Shown one piece after another: positions 54,841 through 64,000 of a stretch of 64,000 bases of DNA. Within the stretch, counting starts at the first letter, position 1. Every line of letters begins with the position of its first letter. The stretch comes from Dirofilaria immitis. Taxonomy: Eukaryota; Nematoda; Chromadorea; Rhabditida; Onchocercidae. The notes under the pieces were generated by a model. The model was given only the letters and a program-made list of their open reading frames with translations, searched no databases and was not told the DNA's origin. The stretch lies in assembly GCA_024305405.1 (NCBI GenBank), contig JAKNDB010000087.1, forward strand, positions 5,768,501 to 5,832,500. Direction: 5' to 3'. The translations under genes were made by a program, and so were the position numbers.

Positions 54841-56057
54841 TCAACAAATCGTTCGTTTCTTTTGATTTAAATTAATGGCGACAACAACGAAAGGCACTAT
54901 GATAACTCCTATTGTAATAACATATATTACTTGCGTGAAGCAAATTGAATCCTCAAGGAATGCGACATGTTCTGCTGAAAATTATGTCATAAAAACATTA
55001 TTTTTTATTTTTGTATCATACATCTAAAATTCTATAAAATTGTAACGCAGCTATCCGTTGCAAAAGTTTTAATGCTTTTAATGAACATTGATTTTCTCCA
55101 CCCAAAACTTTTACATTGTTATACTTATTAATTTGAAAAAGACACTATAAGTTTAGTGTTCTCTATTTTAGTTCACCACAGTTAAAATTTTTTTCCAATA
55201 TCTTGTCTTCTATAGGTACACTTTTTCTGTGATTTCTGCTACTTTTCTCTGTTCACAATGTATAAAATTTACCTTGCAAAGTCCAATATAGTGGATTATG
55301 AGATAATGTTTTAGCATCATTAACAAAACAAAGCTTCAGATTACGGTTAGTTCGTATTGTCTTCTGCGTTTCTCTTAGAAATTTACTAAATTCTCGTTTA
55401 CAATGTCGGAACTCCTGTAATACACTACAACGTTTACCAGGGATATATACCTAAGAATAGCAAATAGACTATGAATAATGTTTGCAAAGCGGTAAAACGG
55501 AGATCATTGGTATTGATATTGAAGGCATCTAAGATAAAGATCATTCGCAAAAGGAATCGCGACATTTTCTGTAGTTTTAGAGTGTTGAGACTTTAAACAC
55601 CTTACAATTACGAGCTATTGCCGTGTAGCAATGTAGTATAAAGTGCAACATAACTCTTTTTAACGACTGACAGTACTTTAACTCGTTAGAGCAATCTAAT
55701 CAAATTCTAACTTCTGTGTATTCTTTCAAAAACACACCTTATCTATCATATATCTATTAACTAGAATACTTAGAATAAACTATAGATTTGATAATTTCAT
55801 TCTTAACGAGTATTTCAGTTTTGTTTTGCTGTAACTATATTTATAAAACTTTATATGATTCGCAAAATGAGAAGTAATGGTAACTATATCTTTAGACATC
55901 TCTCATTTCCATCAATTAAAGAAATATACGAAGTGTATCGTACATAATTGTGAAATGGGTTCCATAAGTCAGTTTGAATCTGAAATCGGTATCCAGACAT
56001 AAATCATTACGGGGATGTAGGGTTCGTTTTATTATGAATGGAAGATTGCGATCAGAT
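54841..56057 (-). CDS. unrecognised single-pass membrane protein, 3' four exons (5' end unresolved)
   Basis: Four minus-strand exons, each bounded by consensus GT/AG and compatible in phase: 55930-56057 (SDRNLPFIIKRTLHPRNDLC), 55601-55695 (CSNELKYCQSLKRVMLHFIL), 55273-55450 (VYIPGKRCSVLQEFRHCK; LKLCFVNDAKTLSHNPLYW) and 54841-54974. The last encodes EHVAFLEDSICF, then a hydrophobic helix QVIYVITIGVIIVPFVVVAI and a short basic tail NLNQKKRTIC before TGA. Together they give about 177 residues, which looks like a cysteine-bearing ectodomain, one transmembrane helix and a 10-residue cytosolic tail. Cysteine spacing (C-x6-C-x13-C-x7-C) faintly recalls GDNF-receptor/GAS1-type domains; this is a guess. 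The first exon starts inside a codon, so more exons lie to the right, possibly at about 56.11-56.15 kb or beyond the Wolbachia-like block. I found no signal peptide. Confidence 0.55.
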
Positions 56058-56569
56058 CTAAATTTGGCTAGGCTTTTACATATGTTTAAATAGCTGCAAC
56101 AAATTAATTACTCCCATGCTTTTATAGCAGTTCTCAATCCTGAATCTTCTATGGTTCAGTCGAAGTCATTTTTCCTCTACAGCAGTAGCTATTTGGACTA
56201 AAAAGCCTAGGCAATTTTGGAAAAGATGTTGAAAAGATAGAAAAACGATGGAATCAAAGATTATCGATTAAGCACAGCTAGATTATAAATTTTAGAAAGC
56301 TTTCGATACTTGATTTTAAATTAAAAATAAAAGTCAGCTCAAAAAAAAATTTTAGACGGACTTATTAAATACTGCATTAGATTCTGACTTAAATTCTGTG
56401 AAAATTCGCAAATTCAAATGCCAAATCTATTTCCTTATCGAAACATTTCACAAGACCGAACTTTTGAAATCACAATTAGAATGGATAGTTGAGAAATGCA
56501 ATAAAATTTGAACATATACGATTTTAAATTGAAGTTGAACCAAAGGAAATATACATTACGAAGGCTCTT

Positions 56570-56952
56570 TTAAGAGATACAACTTTCCAGAAATTTATGC
56601 AATACGGAAGGGTGTTGGTGCTTCGCCTGATGAGAGGTTTTCTAAGGTAGAGCATCAAGAACCTATGTTTTCCCTCGAAAACGCTTATGATGAATAAGGC
56701 GTAGAGATATTTTTATCTAGAGTAAAGAGGTTCTTAATTGAAATGAAATAAAAATATTATGTGAACCAAAATTTGATGGGTTATCATTTTCCGTAGTCTA
56801 TGAAGATGGAAAATTTATTAAGGCTGCAACTAGAGTTGATGGCTTTATAGGAGAGGATGTTACTCGCAATGTTGCGACAATAAAAGGCTTTCCTAAATTT
56901 TTGCAAGGTGTACGAGGCAGGTTAGAAGTTAGGGGTGAAATATATATCAGTT
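56570..56952 (+). pseudogene. ligA: Wolbachia-like NAD-dependent DNA ligase fragment
   Basis: Adenylation-domain fragment of bacterial LigA. It reads [20 protein letters not shown], then LENAYDE followed by a stop (TAA 56695-56697), then [14 protein letters not shown]. After a frame change come [40 protein letters not shown] and LEVRGEIYI. The lysine of the KxDG nucleotidyl-transfer motif is still present (KFDG), but the stop, the frameshift and the missing ends make this a relic. It stops abruptly at about 56952, where sequence of a different bacterial gene in the opposite orientation begins. It is flanked by nematode sequence, so this is nuclear Wolbachia-derived DNA by inference. Confidence 0.88.
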
Positions 56953-57310
56953 TATTGCCTGCGATTTCCCTACTACTTCGCTTGGTAGACCTTGAACTTG
57001 TGAATAATCGAAATTAATTGGAATTTGATTGTTAATTTCCTCTTGTAAAAACTTCATATCTGCTTCTTGTCTTATTAGATGTACTTTGCTTCAATTTCAA
57101 CTGCCTCACGTATTTCATTCTTAGTTGCATCGTTTATTTTAGTATTATTCCAGTACGTAACACTGTTTAACTCCGGCCATATTTTTTTGCAATTTATTCC
57201 AGTTGATATTAGGATAGTTCAATAAATCTAGTACTGTTTTTTTAATTCCGTCATAGGATATTTTTATACCATAAAACTTAAGCTGCTCAGACAGAAAATA
57301 AAGACTTGAT
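56953..57310 (-). pseudogene. mnmG: Wolbachia-like MnmG (GidA) C-terminal fragment
   Basis: On the minus strand: FYGIKISYDGIKKTVLDLLN, YPNINWNKLQ, then in a shifted frame WPELNSVTYWNNTKINDATK, EIREAVEIEAKY, and shifted again LIRQEADMKFLQEEINNQIP and [20 protein letters not shown]. This is the C-terminal helical domain of the tRNA uridine-34 carboxymethylaminomethyl-modifying enzyme; the Y..Y..RQ..........P..F.Y..V.GL..EV order is diagnostic. At least two frameshifts or stops are present. The fragment ends just before the conserved P-x-T-I-G-Q-A region and abuts ligA sequence head to head. Confidence 0.83.
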
Positions 57311-57365
57311 TTTTATGTCTAAATAATAGATTATCAAAGATATAGGTAGAATGCCCAGGGTGCAA

Positions 57366-57621
57366 AAAACACTTTCACAATTATTGATGGTTACGGCTTT
57401 TGCATCATTTAACTACCACAACCGGTACTCCAATAGGTGCTGTATATGGCTTTCTTAATATGGTTCTTAAGTATATTACATATTCAGATTACTTGGCTAT
57501 GACGTTTGACTCTGGTAGGGAAAATTTCAGGCAATATTTATATCCTGAGTACAAGGCAAATAGAATAATGTCTCCTGAGGATTTATTAACAGTCTTCCCG
57601 AGAAATCCTGAGGTTCAATAA
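57366..57621 (+). pseudogene. polA: Wolbachia-like DNA polymerase I N-terminal fragment
   Basis: Start of the 5'-3' exonuclease domain of bacterial PolA: TIIDGYGF in one frame, then HHLTTTTGTPIGAVYGFLNM, YLAMTFDSGRENFRQYLYPE and YKANRIMSPEDLLTVFPRNP in the next. The GTP.GAVYGF and F.R....EYKANR motifs are typical. There is a frame change between the first two pieces, and the similarity ends after about 57605. It lies right of the mnmG relic, in the same orientation as the ligA relic. Confidence 0.85.
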
Positions 57622-60600
57622 CTTAAATTGCAAGTTTCATTGAAGAAATTATGGAAGAAATTAATAATGACATATTATTTGTAGTTTGAGCAATGCTTGT
57701 AAGCCAAATATGATGAAGACCGGTGACTTCACTTTGTTATTAATGTCATCTACAAAACCAAGCATAATCTTAAATCATGAAGTGAAATTCCTTAAACCAA
57801 ATTTTCCAGTGTTTCCAAAAGATAAACATTTGTTGACTTCTCTTGATATTGAAAAGTGCCGATTAAGTGTTTTGTAGTATTCCGGAAAGAGTCCGATTTT
57901 TCTTCCGGATAAGATTGATTTAATTCGTAAGGAACGTAAGGAAAAATGATGTTTAATATATTTTTAAAAGTTACCACCCTAAATAATGCACTTAGGCTTT
58001 ATCGATAAAATTTTTCTTCGTAATTTATTATTCAGCCTTGGATGACATTCAAATATCGCTTTCAAGCGCTGTTGGCTTAGAGACAAGAAAAAATAACTTT
58101 ATCGACACCGCAAAGAAAAGCAATAACTGTTGATCAGATATTGAAATTACAATGAAGAGAAATAATGGGAAACTATCCAAGTCTAAGTCGTGTCCTCTTA
58201 AAAGCTATTAGTATTATTATGTCTCTAATCATCACTGCCCACAAAATTCAAGATCTATAGCACAAAAGTTAGCAGTAACTCGTTTGTATTATCTATATCT
58301 ATCCTTTCTGATAGGAGAATATTGCTTGGTTACGGTCCGCATCCGCAGTATTGATATGGCCCGATCAGTCGGAACTAATTAATGTAGTATTTTATTAGCA
58401 ATAGTTATGTCTTCTCAGTTGATATCCGATGAAGCATTCATAATTTGTATGCATGGAATGGGTGCCATTTTACTAAATGGAACATTTCTAATGGATTCAC
58501 ATCCGTATAGATGATATGTATCCGTATATTTGTGGTACTGGTGGTCGCCTGAAGTTGGTTGATGTAAAACAATCGTCAATAGGGATGAGCTGCTATATTG
58601 AATCTTTAACTCTTTGTATTTATAATAATATCCTATCAAGGTTATGGAATGGAATGCATGATGTATTGCCTTTCTCAAATATGCAAATATTAAATGAAAA
58701 ACGACTTAATCTATCGGATTGATGTTTATGATTGATATCTACTGATTATGTTAAAAATGTGTTTCAAATAGTATGAAATGTGAATGGAATGAGCAAGCGC
58801 CTCTTAAGCACAGCATGGCCTTAGTCTGAGGAAAAAGAGAAAGAGGAAGCAGATGCGATAATTGCAAAAACTGGAAAGAAGCATAATGTTGTAATTCCCA
58901 CGCTATTTTTGAGATTTTTATTATTATTGTTGTTGTGGAGGAGAATGCTAGTTTTATGATGAAAAGTGAGAAAGAGAGAAAGAAGGTCGACCTGTTACTG
59001 TCCCGATCTTCGTCCCTTCCGTTCCATGCTATTATGATCAGTTGAGCGGCACATTGCAAACAATCTTCAATGCAAAATAAGAGGAAAAAAAAGCTATGGG
59101 AAAGACTATTTAGAAGAAAAGAAGGCGTCAAACGCATTCTCATCTCATATCAAACTTTCTCATTGCAGAAAGGAAATCTTCAGTTCTTCCTATTCCTTAC
59201 TTTTACCGAAGCTATTGCTGCTACATCAAGTTCAATTAATTTTCTAGACACATTCAGCCGTCTTTTAATTTTGCTTCTTATAATATCACTAAAAATTTGC
59301 TATAAGAATATCACTCCTAATAATATCATTAGAAAAATTTACTTTAAGAATATTTTAATAATCTCAAAATTACAAAACTATATGGGGACTCAGCTCTATG
59401 GAATCAGCATGCTATCTATTCACTAAATTATTCAACTTCTCTCAGTGATAAGAGGATTAAACAGAGTATCGCCATTTCATTCTTTCATTCATCATAACTT
59501 ATAGTTTAGAATCTAATAGAAGATGCGATGAAAAATGATTTTCATTTGGTCGATTAAATTGATTCTCATAGCCATTTGACAAAGAATATAAACTAAAACC
59601 ATCATCTTCCCATCCATTATAGCTGTAAATGGTGCCATTCATTGTTCCAATTGCAAGCGCATCCACTTTTACCAAAAATGATGTGGAGTCACGAAGGTGT
59701 TAATTCTACGAAATAGATACAGGATAGAAGCAATAGAACTGGCATTAACACAACAAGCAATCGCTACTAATTCGCAATGATGGGAAAATTAAGAATGGCT
59801 TTTGATAAAAATATTTTTGGCGGTCATTATCGCTCCTGTCGTACTTACTTCCATAGCCATTTCATTGGTCATTTTTCTATAATGATAAATAAAAAGCGGT
59901 GCAAGAATTAGAGCACAAAGGGAAGGGAGGAAATAGTGTTAATGAATCAATTTGTTAGAATATTGCTTGAACAAATTTTAGGTCAATATTATACTGCAGT
60001 ATATTTGATGAGCTCATTCTCGATGTAGTAATCGTTATTTTTGAATTCAAGAATATATTTCCTTTTACTTATACATGTTTTAAAAGCCGAAGATGATAGC
60101 AATAATTGTTTCCAGCAATGGCACGCGAGAAAGTTGTTTGCAATTCACTATCTTTATAAGCTCATCTATTACCATGAATGACTGTTATGTCAGAGTTAGA
60201 TATATCCTCTATTTTGTCTATATCTAACCTGTAATATTTAAAAATTTTTCGCGTGTGTTTTGTCCAATGGACATGTAATAAGAATAGATCAATTTTTTCT
60301 CCAATTCCACTCAAAATAATGAACTATTTCCCACTTAAATGTGTCTTTGCAAAATTTAATTCTTATACCTATCCAGATTTCTTGCGAGAATTTGCGACTC
60401 AAGAAACTCGTAGCAGGAAGTATTAATAATGAATCAAAATAAAGTCGAAATTCTGAGCAGTCTTTATCTGAAATCAGGGAATTGAATTAGATAAAATTGA
60501 TCAAAGAGAAAAGGATAAAAGTTAACCTTCAATTCTTAGCTAATGACAAGGCCGATGTAGCATTATTCCCAACTCGTCTTGTTCCAGTTAATAATTTCTC

Positions 60601-62806
60601 TAGAATTCCACAGAGCCCATATTATATGCGGGATAATATAATATGGTGACACACGACAATCAATGTATAATAAATTATATGGAATAGGATCACGCGTTGA
60701 TTGCGTTATTGTGGGAGGAAGTCATGTCGGTACTGAAGTTGAAAGGACCATTGCTGTGTTATTCTCCCTTCCTATGCAATTTTAATCGTATTATCCGTCA
60801 TGCAAATCATGGGAACCGATATTTTCTCTGAGAAACTATTGCCCTTTCTCATTCTTCATTTATACATTTCAGAAACTGTCATAGCAAAGTGATTGTCGAA
60901 CACAATAATGTCCCCTATCTTGCAGTTATTTGTTTTCTGCTTTATACATTCTTATTAGTTCACTAATCCTTATTTACTTAGCTTTATATACTTTTATCAT
61001 TTAGAGCATCATTACTAGTATCATTAATTGTCATATTTTAATGACGAGTAATTAATCCATTTCAAGACCCATATTTTCTTCTTCATTATGTGTATGCTGT
61101 GAATATACATCTATTATACATAGATATACCAATGTAATAAATGATTATTTTGATGATCACTAGTAGCACTAAAAGATATCTATATAAATAATTAAAAGAA
61201 ATTCGTTCTACTGGAAAAAGAAGCATTTACAATTTTGAAAAATTTGCAAGAAAATGTATTACATTTTTCAGTTTCCTTTAAGAAATACCAGATTTCTTTA
61301 TTATTAAATAATTTGATATCTTTTGCAATCTTTTGGAAAATATATATTTGTCATTTGATAAAGACTAATGATTAATGATATACTTATACCATCCTGAAAT
61401 CTTTTGACGGTTTTTCTGCAGGATAAAAGTACCACTCCAAATTATTGTCTATTGAATTCGTAATTTCATACTGCCTATAGCAAATATTGAATTAAAGACA
61501 GATGGATAGTGAATGTCAGAGATTTTATAGAAGCACTGTAATTCATATAGTATAAAATATGTCTTAAACTGAAGCCCATGATGTTAGAAGGCATTTCCCA
61601 ATTTCATTCATTCAGAAACGATAAGCCTGAGCAGAATTCATAGTAGGCCTAAATAAGACTGTTATCAGATATTTATTCATATGATCTATTGCTTCTCCCA
61701 CGCTTCTTTACCAGATATGCATTGACAATTGTCGGGTGGACATCGTTTCCATTTCCCATATAATTACAGTCCATCATTCATCCATTGCCTTGTGAGAAAA
61801 GCTTTTCTTCACACTTGTCGACAATTTCTCTTTTTGATTATGGACAAAAATCCCGCCTCTGCACACCGTTCATTTCCAACTTTGAAACATCGCATCGTTT
61901 TGTTTATATTCCTATCTTATGTCGGAGTGGTAGCTACTGTAGTTGGTAATTGTTATTAGCATATCATATCATACATATGTCATACGGGAAAGTTTGCCTT
62001 AGTTTACAGTGTTGTATTACTACGTGAAACTCCAGTATTGCAGTATGAGGGATCGCATTTGGCATCAGAGTTAAAATATTTTCAGAACTCCAACAATTAT
62101 CACTTCCGCTCGGGACAAAGCGGTTTATGATACACATTCCTAATTCCTTATTAGTTAAAGAATTATCCGAAACGCAAGTGCAAAATTCGCTTCTTATTTA
62201 AATTCAAATAAAATTCATGTTAACCCTTTCATTATTATTGTTTTTTTGTACCAATATGGATCATTATCCGAAACAGTAGTATTATCCAAACTTCATTGAT
62301 TAAAGTTAGGTCGTTACACTATAACGCAACCTGGGTGGTTATTTATCTCTTATAAACTAGTTGTCCAGAATAGCTCATCTTCCCGTTATTCTTCCGGTAC
62401 TTGTCGATTTTAGAAGATTTTGCTTGGAGAGATCTTTAGCATCTTGATTTATTTGTTTTTCTTAACATATCCTTTTGTGTTTAATACTCAAGATTATAAG
62501 TGACATATATCGATATGAAATGATAGTTTTGAAATGGGCATCTTGATTTGTTTGACTTCAGCATAATGACATTGGAATATCGGGCTTTAGTGGTAGATTT
62601 AGCTTAATGGCATATGTCAATAATTTAGCCATTAATTGGATGGCATTCTTAAGCCTATGAAGATTTTGGAAATAGCTATAATATTTCGTTTTCATTCGAA
62701 TCATGGAAATCACGTTGAAATAGTGAATTTTGCAAAAATTTTTCGTATGCTCACTTGCTCCATTTTCTTTACAGATTTTTGGAGCTTTTCTTAAATTAAC
62801 AAATTT
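57622..62806. other. interval upstream of the HES-type gene, no secure gene
   Basis: About 5.2 kb. It may contain more decayed bacterial sequence just right of 57622 (an open frame at 57686-57877, not recognised), an imperfect 40-bp tandem repeat near 59281-59360, a 52-codon and a 46-codon plus-strand frame at 60491-60785, and a two-exon candidate membrane-protein start at 61840-62122 (see findings). Large open frames at 58751-59143 (-) and 59070-59426 (+) are low in complexity. The distal promoter of the bHLH gene is presumably here. Confidence 0.5.
61840..62122 (+). CDS. tentative N-terminal exons of a small membrane protein
   Basis: Exon 61840-61945 (MDKNPASAHRSFPTLKHRIV, then LFIFLSYVGVVATVV) ends at G|GTAATT in phase 1. 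A second exon, 62003-62122, begins after GCCTTAG in the matching phase (YSVVLLRETPVLQYEG, ELKYFQNSNNYHF) and ends at G|GTTTAT. The join makes one continuous hydrophobic segment of about 22 residues followed by a polar stretch, like a signal anchor. No family was recognised, and the 3' end is unresolved (a possible next exon lies near 62370). Chance assembly of two open frames is a real alternative. Confidence 0.28.
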
Positions 62807-64000
62807 ATGACGCCGCAATTTCTATCAAAAATGATGGCATCGCCTTACGCCTCACCAAGTCCGCCACAATATCCACTAGAGAGAAAGGTTTGTTGGTAAC
62901 GATTGTTTGAAATTCTGCAAATTTTGAAATTCCATGAAATGCAGTCTTCAGAATGAGCATTACGAGTAATTTGCAGACATATGATAATAAAAAGGAGAAA
63001 GAAATACACAGAAGATTCAAAATATCTATTCTATAAAACGGAAAAAGTATTGCAGCTTAAAAGCCCTTAATGGAGAAACGTCGTCGAGCTCGCATGAATG
63101 AGTGCTTGGATCAGTTGAAACATTTGTTATTACATATTTCTCCCAATCATCGTACCAAGTTGGAAAAAGCCGATATCTTAGAAATGACGGTTGCTTATCT
63201 CAGTCAGATGCAACATCCTCTCTCGCCGTCCACATCATTCGGTAAGGTTTTTTAATTTACGCAATCATGAATGTTTTCTGCTTCAGAGTGGTTAGTGAAT
63301 GCAGTCCTACCTATTTTTAAACTTTAATTCAAGAAAATATGTTTCTAAGAAATTGAAGAAAAATATTTCTTATTGGGAAATATTGAAACAATTAGTTTAT
63401 GTGTTTTTTTTGTTGGTTATTACCAGTTTCGAGTTAATATTTCCTTTTCGATTGAATCCAGTGTATGGCATTAACGAAATATTTGGTCTCTAAGGCAATA
63501 CTTTTTGTGCATACTATTCCAAATCGAAAACAGACTTTTGAGGAAGAAGCGGAAGAATTAAAATCGTGATTTCAGATAACAATATCATTTATCAACAATC
63601 TTATGCGGAAGGTTTCACTGTAGCTGCTTCAGCTTGTCTAACTTATCTACAGAATACTCTACCTCCTGTTGAATTTGCACCTCAAGCACAGCAATTCAGA
63701 ATTGGACTTATGCAACATCTTCAGTCTGTTTTGTCGAGTCACGTAAATACATCAGGTGAAGATCTAGTACCGAATTCTTCTCATTCGGTAATATCATCTC
63801 TTCCAGCAAACTTCCATATACAACCGCCGTTAACAAGTAGTTACTTAGCTTCGCATTACTTATCAAATCTGCCATATCTGCGTCCTCCTTATGCCCCATT
63901 TCAGCCTAGCATGTCTGAGCCTTATAGTATTCCATGTACCATAGTTTCTGAAACTTCGCAATCAAATATTCTTTCTATTTCGAAAGATTTGGTATCTGTT
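62807..64000 (+). CDS. hairy/E(spl)/HES-type bHLH-Orange transcription repressor, 5' part (runs off the window)
   Basis: DNA-binding repressor of the Hairy/Enhancer-of-split class (C. elegans relatives include lin-22). Exon 1, 62807-62887, gives [20 protein letters not shown] and QYPLERK. Exon 2, 63064-63241, gives [39 protein letters not shown]. Exon 3, from 63576, stays open to the window edge. The basic region keeps the family-typical [15 protein letters not shown] and helix 2 has [12 protein letters not shown]. Exon 3 begins with an Orange domain ([20 protein letters not shown]), followed by a Ser/Pro-rich linker ([15 protein letters not shown]). The C-terminal WRPW-type Groucho motif, if present, is outside the window. 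The exon 1-2 join needs an odd acceptor, TTAAAAG, because the nearby GCAG would bring in a stop; the exon 2-3 join is regular (phase 1, TTTCAG). Confidence 0.9.

Noticed and set aside
57686..57950. Possible extra Wolbachia-like relic right of the polA fragment (FPKDKHLLTSLDIEKC; SPIFLPDKIDLIRKERKEK)
   Set aside because: The composition is compatible, but I recognise no protein family, so it is not called.
58415..58678. Minus-strand 87-codon frame with YGCESIRNVPFSKM, considered as an upstream exon of the 54.8-56.1 kb membrane protein
   Set aside because: No donor site in the phase needed to join the first supported exon at 56057; left unassigned.
58751..59143. 130-codon minus-strand open frame
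   Set aside because: Low-complexity Ser/Phe/Leu/Ile-rich translation of an A/G-rich tract; no domain, overlapping another spurious frame on the plus strand (59070-59426).
1..64000. CRISPR arrays, rRNA genes, complete transposons, prophage or bacterial operons
   Set aside because: No regularly spaced repeat-spacer series, transposase or reverse-transcriptase motif, or rRNA-like sequence was seen. The only bacterial material is the four short decayed fragments.

Overview
The window is nuclear DNA of a nematode, most likely a filarial or other spirurid. It is very AT-rich, genes are broken into many short exons by small GT...AG introns with TTTCAG-type acceptors, the proteins are animal ones (TNPO3, MAT1, ISD11/LYRM4, TRRAP, a hairy/E(spl) bHLH factor), and decayed Wolbachia-like gene fragments are scattered between and inside the genes. 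The species cannot be fixed from this window. Almost every gene is multi-exon, so exon models were rebuilt from homology, splice signals and phase.

Layout. 1-3445: no secure gene. 3446-10162 (-): transportin-3 (TNPO3), the SR-protein import receptor, with an apparent 1-base frameshift near its 3' end. 10163-11719: intergenic. 11720-13352 (-): MAT1/MNAT1, RING assembly factor of the CDK-activating kinase of TFIIH. 13384-14092 (-): a three-exon LYRM4/ISD11 gene (93 aa, Fe-S cluster assembly) ending 31 bp upstream of the MAT1 start codon, an arrangement that looks like a very tight operon. 14093-17618: intergenic. 17619-51292 (-): the giant TRRAP gene (HEAT/TPR, FAT, pseudokinase, FATC), about 34 kb; one of its introns holds a broken Wolbachia-like M23 peptidase fragment (about 46830-47095). 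51293-62806: a gene-poor interval with a possible small minus-strand gene (51924-52499), the 3' half of an unrecognised type I membrane protein gene (54841-56057, -), and a mosaic of three Wolbachia-like fragments (ligA, mnmG, polA; about 56570-57621). 62807-64000 (+): start of a hairy/E(spl)/HES-type bHLH-Orange repressor gene that runs off the right edge.

The conserved genes are housekeeping nuclear or mitochondrial functions (splicing-factor import, transcription/CAK, Fe-S biogenesis, SAGA/TIP60 scaffold) and share no single pathway; the LYRM4-MAT1 pair may be co-transcribed. No CRISPR array, rRNA, mobile-element gene or complete bacterial operon was seen. tRNA genes were not systematically searchable by eye. 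The most notable items are the four Wolbachia-like insertions (one in a TRRAP intron, three joined in alternating orientation), the LYRM4 gene whose third exon is masked by a longer wrong-frame ORF, the TNPO3 frameshift, and the new multi-exon membrane protein.
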